Of a stretch of DNA of 64,000 nucleotides, positions 1 to 8,057 are shown one piece after another. The translations under genes were made by a program, and so were the position numbers. The stretch covers positions 1,833,500-1,897,499 of the forward strand of contig NZ_LMEE01000001.1 in the NCBI RefSeq assembly GCF_001425305.1, in the 5' to 3' direction. A model generated the notes under the pieces. It saw only the letters and a list, made by a program, of their open reading frames with translations. It ran no database searches and was not told the origin of the DNA. This DNA is from Phenylobacterium sp. Root1290 (lineage in GTDB: Bacteria > Pseudomonadota > Alphaproteobacteria > Caulobacterales > Caulobacteraceae). The stretch's first letter is position 1, and each line of letters begins with the position of its first letter.

Positions 1-425
<425 letters not shown>

Positions 426-435
426 CGACACCGCG

Positions 436-570
436 TGTCATCCCGGTTTGCGAAGCAAGACCGGGACCTATGAACACCTGATGGTCCGATGTCGTATCGG
501 GCCTTGCCTCATACGGCAGACGCCGCGCGAATGGGTCCCGGACAAGCGCTGCGCGCTTTCCGGGATGACA
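436..570. repeat. Palindromic interspersed element, copy 1
   Basis: The 135 bp stretch begins TGTCATCCCGG and ends with its exact reverse complement CCGGGATGACA. Inside, the left arm folds as CCCGGTTTGC / GCAAgACCGGG, and the right arm folds through CCCGG...CCGGG with AGCGC/GCGCT. The first 32 bases match those of the element at 43726-43862. It sits between two convergent genes just after the redoxin stop, so it may act as a bidirectional terminator or mRNA-end stabiliser as BIME/REP elements do. Function is inferred. Confidence 0.75.
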
Positions 571-584
571 ACCTTTGCGGAGAC

Positions 585-1022
585 CTAGACCGGCGCTTGC
601 GGCGGTGCGGTGATCACCTCGACGTTGTCGTTGAGTAGGTAGCCCAGATCCGCGATCGCCGTGTCCCGCTCCTTGCCGGCCTTGGCGTCCTCGAGCGCCT
701 TCAGCTTCAGCGGCAGGTCTTCGGAAATGCCGCGCAGGATGCACTTCAGGTCGCCGTCGAGGTTGCGCTCCGCCAGGCTCCGGTGGGCTTGCATGTCGAG
801 CTCGGCCAGCTCGCCGATCCGCGTCCTGAACGCCGCGCTGATCGGAGCGTCGGCGCCCTTGAAGGCCTCGACCTCGGCCTTCAACGCGCTGGCGCGCCGC
901 ACGATGTCGGCGAACAGCGGCTCCGTCGCGATCACCGGCGGCGGGGCGGCGGCGGCTCCTGCGCCGGCCGGCGCTGCGGCGAGCCAGAGAGCCGAGAGCA
1001 TGGCGGCGGCGCTGCAGGACAT
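585..1022 (-). CDS. Secreted hypothetical protein
   Basis: A 145-residue protein with a clear Sec signal peptide (a hydrophobic Ala/Leu run ending near AGAGAAAA), followed by a mostly helical, charged domain of about 115 residues with a single cysteine (LKCILRG). I chose the ATG at 1022 because AGGAAGG lies 9 bases upstream and the signal peptide then begins at once; a GTG at 1055 would add 11 residues. I do not recognise a family. It is divergent from pgi. Function unknown; probably periplasmic. Confidence 0.6.
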   Translation of the reverse strand: MSCSAAAMLSALWLAAAPAGAGAAAAPPPVIATEPLFADIVRRASALKAEVEAFKGADAPISAAFRTRIGELAELDMQAHRSLAERNLDGDLKCILRGISEDLPLKLKALEDAKAGKERDTAIADLGYLLNDNVEVITAPPQAPV

Positions 1023-1120
1023 GAGCGGGGACCTTCCTCGAATCGCCCAAGACACGCCGGGCGCCTTTTGCTAACGGCGATACGGTAAACGCCCCGCTAC
1101 CGCCTTCAGAAGGGTTTCGC

Positions 1121-2737
1121 ATGACTGACCTCGCCGCCGCCTGGACCAAGCTCGAAGCCGCCGCCCAGGACGCCCGCGAGCGTCGCATCGCCGACTTGTT
1201 CAAATCGGAGTCGGACCGCCTGGAGCGCCTGAGCGTTGAGGCGCCTGAGCTGCTGCTCGACCTCTCCAAGCAGCCCTGGTCGCTGGCCGAGTTCGAGACC
1301 GCCCTGGACCTGGTGCGCGCCGGCGGGGTTGAAGCGGCCCGCGAGCGCCAGTTCGCCGGCGAGGCGGTCAATCCCTCCGAGGATCGCGCCGCCCTGCACA
1401 TGGCCCTGCGCGCGCCGCAGGGCGCCGACTTCAGGGCCAAGGGCGAGCCGGTCTCCGCCGAGATCGACGCCACGCGCGCCGCCATCGCCGCCATCGCCGG
1501 CGCCATCCGTTCCGGCGAGAAGCGTGGCGCGACCGGCGAGGCGTTCAGCGCCATCGTCCACATCGGCATCGGCGGTTCGGACTTCGGGCCGCGCCTGGTC
1601 TGGGAAGCGCTGCGTCCGCTTTCGCCGCAGATCGAGCTGCGTTTCGCCGCCAATGTCGATCCGGCCGACATGGCCCTGGCCCTCGATGGGCTCGATCCGG
1701 CTCGCACCCTGGTGGTCGTGGTTTCCAAGACCTTCACCACTCAGGAGACCATCGCCAATGCTGTCGTCGCCCGCGCATGGCTGCGCGCGGCGCTGGGCCA
1801 GGCGGGCGATGGGCACCTGCTCGCGGTCTCCGCCGCGCCGGCCGTGGCGCAAGCCTTCGGCGTGCCGGCTGACCAGATCTTCGGGTTCCGCGACTGGGTC
1901 GGCGGCCGCTACTCGGTGTGGTCCGCGGTCGGCCTCTCCTGCGTCATCGCGCTCGGGGCGGAAGCATTCGAGGAATTCCTGGCCGGCGCCCGCGCCATGG
2001 ACGACCACTTCGGCGCTGCGCCGCTGGAAGCTAACGCGCCGGTGCTGCTGGCCCTGGCGCACATCTTCAACCGCAACGGCCTGGGCCGTCCGATCCGCGC
2101 GGTCGTGCCCTACGCTCAGCGTCTGCGCCTGCTGCCCAACTTCCTCCAGCAGCTGGAGATGGAATCCAACGGCAAGCAGGCCGACATCGACGGCAAGCCG
2201 GTGGCCCGCGCCACCGCAGCGACGGTGTTCGGCGACGCCGGCACCAACGTCCAGCACGCTTTCTTCCAGCTGATGCATCAGGGAACCGACATCATCCCGC
2301 TGGACATCATCGCGGTCGCCAAGGCCACTGAGGGCGAGCCGGCCAACCAGACCAAGCTGCTGGCCAATGCCATCGCCCAGGCCGAGGCGCTGATGGTCGG
2401 CAAGGCCGAGAGCGAGGTCCGCGCCGAGCTGACCGCCCAAGGTCTGGACGCCGCGGCCATCGACGTCCTCGCCCCGCAGAAGACCTTCCACGGCGACCGC
2501 CCCTCCGGCTTCATCCTGCTGGAGCGGCTGACGCCCCGCGCGCTGGGCGCGCTGATCGCTCTCTATGAGCACAAGACTTTCGTCGAAGGCGTGCTGTGGC
2601 GGATCAACAGCTTCGACCAGTGGGGCGTGGAACTGGGCAAGACCCTCGCCACCCGCATCCTCAGCGAACTGGAAGGCGGCGCGCGCGGCGTGCATGATCC
2701 GTCGACCGAGCGCCTGGTCGCCCGGCTCAAGGCCTAG
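1121..2737 (+). CDS. pgi: Glucose-6-phosphate isomerase
   Basis: Interconverts glucose 6-phosphate and fructose 6-phosphate in the cytoplasm. The 538-residue length is normal. Visible signatures are the two SIS-type sugar-phosphate-binding halves, with IGIGGSDFGP near residue 150, the family pattern DWVGGRYSVWSAVG near 257, LEMESNGK near 342 (catalytic glutamate region), GTNVQHAFFQLMHQG near 375 (catalytic histidine region) and the C-terminal INSFDQWGVELGK near 497 carrying the conserved lysine. The ATG has AGAAGGG about 6 bases upstream. It stands alone, with 28 bases to the SDR gene, which may be co-transcribed. Confidence 0.97.
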   Translation: MTDLAAAWTKLEAAAQDARERRIADLFKSESDRLERLSVEAPELLLDLSKQPWSLAEFETALDLVRAGGVEAARERQFAGEAVNPSEDRAALHMALRAPQGADFRAKGEPVSAEIDATRAAIAAIAGAIRSGEKRGATGEAFSAIVHIGIGGSDFGPRLVWEALRPLSPQIELRFAANVDPADMALALDGLDPARTLVVVVSKTFTTQETIANAVVARAWLRAALGQAGDGHLLAVSAAPAVAQAFGVPADQIFGFRDWVGGRYSVWSAVGLSCVIALGAEAFEEFLAGARAMDDHFGAAPLEANAPVLLALAHIFNRNGLGRPIRAVVPYAQRLRLLPNFLQQLEMESNGKQADIDGKPVARATAATVFGDAGTNVQHAFFQLMHQGTDIIPLDIIAVAKATEGEPANQTKLLANAIAQAEALMVGKAESEVRAELTAQGLDAAAIDVLAPQKTFHGDRPSGFILLERLTPRALGALIALYEHKTFVEGVLWRINSFDQWGVELGKTLATRILSELEGGARGVHDPSTERLVARLKA

Positions 2738-2765
2738 ACGTAAGCAAGATTAGGGGGAGGCCCGC

Positions 2766-3620
2766 ATGCGGGATCTGACCGGCAAGACGGCGTTCATCAC
2801 CGGCGGCGCCAGCGGGCTGGGCCTGGCCATGGCCCACGCCTTCGGCGGGGCGGGCATGAACGTCATGCTGGCCGACATCGAGGAAGCGCCGCTCAAGGCC
2901 GCCGTCGCGGACCTCGAGGCCCGCCAAGTCCGCACCGCCAGCGTGCTTTGCGATGTGGGCGACCGCGCCGCCGTGGTCGCCGCGGCCCAGGCGACTTTGG
3001 ACGCCTTCGGCAAGGTGCATGTGGTCTGCAACAACGCCGGCGTCGGCGCGGGCGGCCCGATCAGCGAGGTGAAGCCCGCCGACTGGGACTGGATCGTCGC
3101 GGTCAATCTGATGGGCGTGGTCTACGGCATGGAGGCCTTCCTGCCGCACATCCGAGCCCACGGGGAGGGCGGCTGCTTCGTCAACACCGCCTCGATGGCC
3201 GGGATGATCTCGGTGCCCGGCATGGAGCCCTACACCGCCACCAAGTACGCCGTGGTCGGCATGTCCGAGGGCTGGGCCGGCCAGCTGGCGCCCGAGAACA
3301 TCAATGTCGCCGTGCTTTGCCCGGGCTTCGTGAAGACGAGGATCAACCAGTCCGGCCGCACCCGGCAGGAGAAGTTCGGCGGGCCGACCGAGCCGGCCGC
3401 CACGCCCGGCGGCTCCCTCGTCGACAACGGTATCGATCCGGAGCGCGTCGGCCGACGGGTGCTTGAGGCCGTCCAGAACGACGAGCGCTACATCTTCACC
3501 CATCCTGACATGCGCGGGCTCGTCCAGGGCCGCTTTGGCCGGATCATGGCCGGCTTCGACGCCGCCGACGCCAGCCCGGCGCTGGATGGCATGGACTACG
3601 CAACCCCAGCGCTCGGCTAG
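2766..3620 (+). CDS. SDR family NAD(P)-dependent oxidoreductase
   Basis: Classical short-chain dehydrogenase, 284 residues. The N-terminal Rossmann motif is TGGASGLGLA (about residues 12-21). NNAG follows near residue 92, the catalytic serine in NTASMAG near 142, and the active-site YTATK (YxxxK) near 157. The acidic residue after the second strand (LADIEE) suggests NAD preference. A C-terminal extension of about 30 residues goes beyond the usual 250. The start has GGGGAGG five bases upstream. The substrate cannot be read from sequence. It is 28 bases downstream of pgi, but there is no functional link I can support. Confidence 0.85.
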   Translation: MRDLTGKTAFITGGASGLGLAMAHAFGGAGMNVMLADIEEAPLKAAVADLEARQVRTASVLCDVGDRAAVVAAAQATLDAFGKVHVVCNNAGVGAGGPISEVKPADWDWIVAVNLMGVVYGMEAFLPHIRAHGEGGCFVNTASMAGMISVPGMEPYTATKYAVVGMSEGWAGQLAPENINVAVLCPGFVKTRINQSGRTRQEKFGGPTEPAATPGGSLVDNGIDPERVGRRVLEAVQNDERYIFTHPDMRGLVQGRFGRIMAGFDAADASPALDGMDYATPALG

Positions 3621-3662
3621 CTCGATCGACCCTGTGTCGGGCGCGCTGGAAATGAGCCTTGC

Positions 3663-3698
3663 ATTTAACCAACAAGTTAAATAACACTTGGGTTAAAT
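3663..3698. promoter_or_regulatory. Probable ArsR-type operator overlapping the start codon
   Basis: ATTTAAC and GTTAAAT form a perfect 7-bp inverted repeat with a 6-base spacer (3663-3682). A second GTTAAAT half-site begins 16 bases further on (3692-3698) and runs into the ATG at 3697. The AT-rich block stands out from its GC-rich surroundings. Autorepression of the ArsR operon is the natural reading; the promoter hexamers are not clear. Confidence 0.55.
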
Positions 3699-4056
3699 GA
3701 AAATGACATCCGACCCGCTGAGCACCACCTTCCAGGCCCTGGCCGATCCGACCCGGCGCGCGATCCTGGCGCGCCTCGCCCTGGGCGAGGCGTCCGTCTC
3801 CGATCTCGCCGAGCCCTTCGAGATCAGTCTGCCGGCGGTCTCGCGCCATCTGAAGGTGCTGGAGCAGGCCGGCCTCGTTTCGCGCACCCGTGAGGCGCAA
3901 TGGCGTCCCTGTCAGTTGACCGCCGGACCGCTCAAGGACGCCGCGGGCTGGATCGATCACTACCGCCGCTTCTGGGACGACAGCTTCGAGCGGATGGGCG
4001 TGTACCTCGCCGAACTTCAGGCCAAGGAGGCCAAGGATCATGACCCCAGCGACTGA
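3697..4056 (+). CDS. ArsR family winged-helix repressor
   Basis: A 119-residue regulator with one winged HTH (about residues 12-85): LADPTRRAILARLALGE, then the recognition region SLPAVSRHLKVLEQAGLV and a short beta wing ending TREAQWRPCQL. The metal-binding ELCVCDL motif of metal-sensing ArsR proteins is absent, which places it with the subfamily usually paired with SRPBCC/AHSA1 proteins. It overlaps the downstream AHSA1 gene by 17 bases. The ATG at 3697 is nearly at the operator; a second ATG two codons later is the alternative start, and the transcript may be leaderless or have a very short leader. Confidence 0.88.
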   Translation: MKMTSDPLSTTFQALADPTRRAILARLALGEASVSDLAEPFEISLPAVSRHLKVLEQAGLVSRTREAQWRPCQLTAGPLKDAAGWIDHYRRFWDDSFERMGVYLAELQAKEAKDHDPSD

Positions 4057-4513
4057 CGCCGCCGTTCTCCAGGACGACGAACTGCTGATCGAGCGCATCT
4101 TCGACGCGCCGCCGGAACTGGTCTTCAAGGTCTGGACCACACCCGAGCACCTGATGCGCTGGTGGGGACCCAAGGACTTCACCACGGTCGCCTTCGAGCA
4201 GGATTTCCGGGTCGGCGGAAACTACCGCGCGGGCATTCGTGAGGTGTCCGGGACCGAGCACTGGATGGCCGGGACCTATAGCGAGATCGTCGACGGCGAA
4301 AAGATCGTCATGAGCTTCCGCTGGGAAGACGGCGCCTTCGATATCGACAACACCATCACGGTCACGTTCGCCCGCCTGGCCGGCGGACGGACCCTCTTCC
4401 GTTTCCACCAGGCGCCCTTCGCAACGCTCGAAGCGCGTGACTCTCACACCCAGGGCTGGGGCTCGTTGGTCGACAAGCTCGTCGCCTATCTCGCTACGGA
4501 GGATGCACGATGA
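4040..4513 (+). CDS. SRPBCC/AHSA1-domain protein
   Basis: A 157-residue protein of the START/Bet v1-like superfamily, AHSA1 branch. The family landmarks are the opening IERIFDAPPELVFKVWT, the MRWWGPKDF tract near residue 40, the GGNYR strand near 60 and the C-terminal helix beginning TQGWGSLVDKL. These proteins hold small hydrophobic ligands in a helix-grip fold. Its position between an ArsR regulator (17-base overlap) and a GST (ATGA overlap) is a common arrangement, suggesting a small xenobiotic-response operon. The ligand is not deducible. Confidence 0.88.
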   Translation: MTPATDAAVLQDDELLIERIFDAPPELVFKVWTTPEHLMRWWGPKDFTTVAFEQDFRVGGNYRAGIREVSGTEHWMAGTYSEIVDGEKIVMSFRWEDGAFDIDNTITVTFARLAGGRTLFRFHQAPFATLEARDSHTQGWGSLVDKLVAYLATEDAR

Positions 4514-5166
4514 TCGAGATTTCCGCCTTCAAGTGGGTTCCGCCCTTCGCTCGCGGCCTGGTCCGCGACCTGCGCGTCCGCTGGGCGCTGGAGGAAGCGG
4601 GCCTGTCCTATCGGGTCCGGCTGATCGACTTCGACGATCGCGAGACCGCGTCCTACCGCGCGTTGCAGCCGTTCGGCCAGGTCCCCGCCTACCGCGAGGG
4701 CGAGCTGTCGATGTTCGAGAGCGGGGCCATCGTCCTGCGCATCGCCGCCCGCTCGCCGGCCCTGTCGCCGTCGGATCCCGACGCCCAGGCCCGCGCGGCC
4801 ACCTGGCTGTTCGCGGCCCTCAACTCGATCGAGCCGCCGATCCAGAACTTGGCCGAGCTCGATCTCTTCAACGCCGACCAGGAGTGGGCGCGCCTGCGCC
4901 GCCCGGGCCTGGAGGCCTTCGTCAGGCAGCGCCTGGGCGAGCTCGCGGCCAACCTCGGCGACAAGGACTATCTGGAGGCGGAGGGCTTCACCGCCGGGGA
5001 TCTGATGATGGTCACGGTGCTGCGCAACCTGCGCCACACCGACCTGATGGGGGCGTTCCCCACCCTGGCCGCCTATCAGGCGCGGTGCGAGGCGCGTCCG
5101 GCCTTCCAAAAGGCGCTGGCGGCGCAGATGGCCGACTTCGTGGAATTGGAGCCGGCGACGGCCTGA
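4510..5166 (+). CDS. Glutathione S-transferase family protein
   Basis: A 218-residue GST-like protein. The N-terminal thioredoxin fold ends with the cis-proline and substrate-binding residues FGQVPAYREGE...FESGAI (about residues 57-77), followed by the all-helical C-terminal domain with GDLMMVTVLRNL near 164. The start ATG overlaps the stop of the AHSA1 gene (ATGA), so translation is probably coupled. It is the third gene of the ArsR-AHSA1-GST operon. A catalytic Ser/Tyr/Cys is not obvious in the first 20 residues (GLVRDLRVRWALEEAG), so conjugation activity is uncertain. Confidence 0.85.
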   Translation: MIEISAFKWVPPFARGLVRDLRVRWALEEAGLSYRVRLIDFDDRETASYRALQPFGQVPAYREGELSMFESGAIVLRIAARSPALSPSDPDAQARAATWLFAALNSIEPPIQNLAELDLFNADQEWARLRRPGLEAFVRQRLGELAANLGDKDYLEAEGFTAGDLMMVTVLRNLRHTDLMGAFPTLAAYQARCEARPAFQKALAAQMADFVELEPATA

Positions 5167-5216
5167 GCCGATCGGACTCGCCATCTTCACACTTTGCGAC
5201 TAAGACCCGGGTCGTA

Positions 5217-5294
5217 ATGATCCGGGTTTCGCACCATCACGGCCATCACCATCCGACCGCACACGCGGGATCGGCCTGGGATCGCATGGCCTAA
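5217..5294 (+). CDS. Histidine-operon leader peptide
   Basis: A 25-codon ORF too short for normal gene finding. It carries seven histidine codons, six of them in the cluster HHHGHHH near its start and the seventh at codon 16, and ends with TAA at 5292. It lies 164 bases before hisS, the first gene of hisS-hisZ-hisG. The polyhistidine run and the alternative hairpins immediately downstream (5265-5360) fit a classical ribosome-stalling attenuator. The Shine-Dalgarno sequence is weak (CCGGG). Not similar in sequence to the enterobacterial his leader except in its His run. Confidence 0.88.
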   Translation: MIRVSHHHGHHHPTAHAGSAWDRMA

Positions 5295-5374
5295 AGCGAC
5301 CCCTGCCCGAGCCTCCCGCACCAAGCGGATGGGGCTCAAGGGCATCCTGGCTCCATCCGTCGAACGCCTCCTTT
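5265..5374 (+). promoter_or_regulatory. Transcription attenuator of the hisSZG operon
   Basis: Four segments can pair in mutually exclusive ways. Segment 1, 5265-5275, starts right after the last His codon and pairs with segment 2, 5311-5319 (GCGGGA with TCCCGC, GGC with GCC). Segment 2, 5309-5319, can instead pair with segment 3, 5325-5337 (11 pairs with a 2-base bulge). Segment 3, 5325-5335, can pair with segment 4, 5350-5360 (11 consecutive pairs including two G-U), which is the terminator hairpin. Stalling on the His codons would cover segment 1 and favour 2:3, the antiterminator. The U-tract after 5360 is poor (CTCCTTTC), so termination may need Rho. Confidence 0.78.
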
Positions 5375-5457
5375 CAAGGACACGACGAATGGACATCTCC
5401 GCTTCCCAAACCCAGCCGCGCCTTGCCGCGCGCGCTGTGACCCGCTAGGCGAGCGCC

Positions 5458-6927
5458 ATGACCGACGCTCCCCGCCCCGAGGCCCGCGCCCCGCGCGGTT
5501 TCAACGACCGCCGCGCCCGTGATCTGGCCGCAGAGCGCCAGATCCTGGCCAAGGTCTCCGCCGTCTATGAACGCTACGGCTTCGAGGCCTTCGACACCGG
5601 AGCCTTCGAGTACGCCGACGCGCTGGGCAAGTTCCTGCCCGACGCCGACCGTCCGAACGAGGGTGTCTTCGCCCTGCAGGACGACGACGAGCAGTGGATG
5701 GCGCTGCGCTACGACCTGACCGCGCCGCTGGCGAGGTTCGTGGCCGAGACCAAGGAGGGCCTGCCCAAGCCGTTCCGCCGTTATGCGTTCGGTACGGTGT
5801 GGCGCAACGAGAAGCCAGGCCCCGGCCGCTTCCGCGAATTCACCCAGTGCGACGCCGACACCGTCGGCTCCGCCCGGCCCGAGGCCGACGCCGAGATCAT
5901 CGCCATGGCGGTCGAGGGCCTGGAAGCCGCCGGCCTGCCGGCCGGCTCGGCGATCATCAAGGTCAACAACCGCAAGCTCCTGAACGGTCTGCTGACCACG
6001 GCCGGCGTCCAGAACGACGTCCAGAAGCTCGCGGTGCTGCGCGCCGTCGACAAGCTCGACCGTCTGGGGCCGGAGGGCGTCCGCCTGCTGCTGGGCGAAG
6101 GCCGCAAGGACGAGTCCGGCGACTTCACCAAGGGCGCGGGGCTGAACGCCGCGGGCGCCGAAGCAGTTCTGGCCTTCGTCGGCGCGGGCCTGAGCGGCCG
6201 CTCCGAAACCCTCGACCAGATCGCGAACATCATCGGCGGCTCGGCCGAGGGCGACGCCGGCCTGGCCGAACTCGCCGCGATCGACAAGGCGCTGACCAGC
6301 CTCGGCGTCGGCGTCGAGCGCGCCGCCTTCGACCCCTCGATCGTGCGCGGCCTGGAATACTATACCGGCGCGGTCTTCGAGGCCGAGCTGCTGCTGAAGA
6401 CCAAGGACGAAAAGGGCCGGGGCGTCCGCTTCGGTTCGATCGGCGGCGGTGGACGCTACGACGACCTCGTCGCCCGGTTCACGGGCGAGCAGGTGCCGGC
6501 CACCGGCTTCTCGTTCGGCGTCTCGCGCCTGGTCTCGGCCCTGCGCGCCGCCGGCCGCGACCTTGGCGACCAGGTCCGCGGGCCGGTGGTGGTCATCGCC
6601 TTCACCCCTGACGACATGGCCCACTACTTCTCGGTGGTCGGCGAGCTGCGCAGCGCAGGCATCCCGGCCGAGGTCTATCTCGGCTCGGCGGGCATGAAGG
6701 CCCAGATGAAGTACGCCGACCGTCGCCTGGCCCCGGCCGCGATCATGCTGGGCGGCGACGAGATCGCCGCCGGCAAGGTGACGATCAAGGATCTGGACCT
6801 GGGCCGTGCGCTGTCGTCGGGCGTCGCCGACAATGCCGAATGGCGCGAACAGCGCCCGGGCCAGCAAACCATCAACCGCGCCGACCTGGTCGAGGCGGTG
6901 CGCAAGATCATCGAGGCCGGCCAGTGA
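5458..6927 (+). CDS. hisS: Histidyl-tRNA synthetase
   Basis: Charges tRNA-His with histidine; class II synthetase, 489 residues. Class II motif 2 reads TVWRNEKPGPGRFREF (about residues 118-133). The histidine-binding HisA motif is RGLEYYTGAVFE (about 297-308), and motif 3 is in GFSFGVSRL. The C-terminal anticodon-binding domain has the expected AEVYLGSAGMKAQMKYAD region. First gene of hisS-hisZ-hisG with 4-base overlaps throughout, and the gene directly controlled by the His leader peptide. Coupling a synthetase to biosynthetic genes behind one attenuator makes sense, since both respond to uncharged tRNA-His. The ATG is preceded only by a weak purine run. Confidence 0.96.
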   Translation: MTDAPRPEARAPRGFNDRRARDLAAERQILAKVSAVYERYGFEAFDTGAFEYADALGKFLPDADRPNEGVFALQDDDEQWMALRYDLTAPLARFVAETKEGLPKPFRRYAFGTVWRNEKPGPGRFREFTQCDADTVGSARPEADAEIIAMAVEGLEAAGLPAGSAIIKVNNRKLLNGLLTTAGVQNDVQKLAVLRAVDKLDRLGPEGVRLLLGEGRKDESGDFTKGAGLNAAGAEAVLAFVGAGLSGRSETLDQIANIIGGSAEGDAGLAELAAIDKALTSLGVGVERAAFDPSIVRGLEYYTGAVFEAELLLKTKDEKGRGVRFGSIGGGGRYDDLVARFTGEQVPATGFSFGVSRLVSALRAAGRDLGDQVRGPVVVIAFTPDDMAHYFSVVGELRSAGIPAEVYLGSAGMKAQMKYADRRLAPAAIMLGGDEIAAGKVTIKDLDLGRALSSGVADNAEWREQRPGQQTINRADLVEAVRKIIEAGQ

Positions 6928-8057
6928 GCGCCGAACCCGCCGTTCCCGCCGAGCCGCTCGCCGCAATCCGCGCGCCGTTCCTGAGCCAGGACGCCGAGGT
7001 CGTCGACGCCCCGATCCTGCAGCCGCTTGGTCTGTTGCTGGAGCTGGTCGGCGAGGCCATGCGTCCGCGCCTGTTCGTCGTCCAGTCCGAAGGCGGGCAG
7101 GAGACCTGCCTGCGTCCGGACTTCACCGTCCCGGTGGTCCGCCAACACCTCGAGAGCGGCCGCTCATCCGGCCGCTATTTCTATGAGGGCAAGGCCTTCC
7201 GCGCCTCTCCCGAGCCGGGCCGTCCCGACGAGTTCCGTCAGATCGGGCTGGAGAGCTTCGACGGCGCCGCCGGCTCGGTCGTGCAGGCCGACGCCGACAT
7301 CGCCGCCCTGGCCTGGGGCTCGGCCGTGGCCGGCGGCCGCACCGATCTGTCGCTGTGGCTGGGCGACATCGCCCTGTTCGCCGCTTTCGTGGACACCCTT
7401 GGCCTCGCTGCGCCGTTGTCTGCGCGCGTGAAACGCGTCGCCGCGCGCCCGCGCCTGCTCGCCTCCGAACTGGCTCGCGCCGAAGGGCCCGCGTCCTCGC
7501 CAGCGGACAACGGCAAGCTTGCCGGCCTGCTGTCGGGCCTGTCGGAAGCCGAGACCGCCACCGTGCTTGAAGAGGTCTGGGCGCTGGCCGGGATCGACCC
7601 GGTCGGCGGCCGCGGCCCCGCCGAGATCGCCCAGCGGCTGATCCGGCGCGCCCAGGCGGCTCAGGCCCCGGCCCTGACGCCGGATCAGGCCGACCGCATC
7701 CGCCGGTTCCTGGCGATCGAGGATACGCCTTCGGCCGCCTTCGACGCCGTGGCCGAAATCGCCGGGGCAGGCGCGCTGGACGCCCCGCTGGCGGCGTGGG
7801 CCGAGCGCTTGGCCCTGCTGCATGCCGCGGGCGTGCCGAGCGATGCGATCCGCTTCGCCACCGCACTGGGCCACGCCTTCGACTATTACGACGGCCTGAC
7901 CTTCGAGATCCGCTCGGCGGCCTTGGACCCCGAGCGCAGCGTCGCCGTCGGCGGCCGCTATGACAGCCTGCCGTCGCGGCTGGGCGGAACGGCCGACGTG
8001 CGGGCCGTCGGATGCGTGGTCCGGCCCTGGCGGGCTTGGGCGGGAGGCGAGTCGTGA
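6924..8057 (+). CDS. hisZ: ATP phosphoribosyltransferase regulatory subunit
   Basis: HisZ is a catalytically inactive HisRS paralogue that joins HisG to form the active, histidine-inhibited first enzyme of histidine synthesis. The protein (377 residues) keeps the synthetase fold: CLRPDFTVPVVRQHL near residue 55, the motif-2 region YFYEGKAFRASPEPGRPDEFRQIG near 80-103 and the degenerate HisA motif FDYYDGLTFEI near 320, but it lacks an anticodon-binding domain. I chose the GTG at 6924 because it overlaps the hisS stop as GTGA and removes an upstream stretch that is out-of-frame hisS sequence. Confidence 0.92.
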   Translation: MSAEPAVPAEPLAAIRAPFLSQDAEVVDAPILQPLGLLLELVGEAMRPRLFVVQSEGGQETCLRPDFTVPVVRQHLESGRSSGRYFYEGKAFRASPEPGRPDEFRQIGLESFDGAAGSVVQADADIAALAWGSAVAGGRTDLSLWLGDIALFAAFVDTLGLAAPLSARVKRVAARPRLLASELARAEGPASSPADNGKLAGLLSGLSEAETATVLEEVWALAGIDPVGGRGPAEIAQRLIRRAQAAQAPALTPDQADRIRRFLAIEDTPSAAFDAVAEIAGAGALDAPLAAWAERLALLHAAGVPSDAIRFATALGHAFDYYDGLTFEIRSAALDPERSVAVGGRYDSLPSRLGGTADVRAVGCVVRPWRAWAGGES

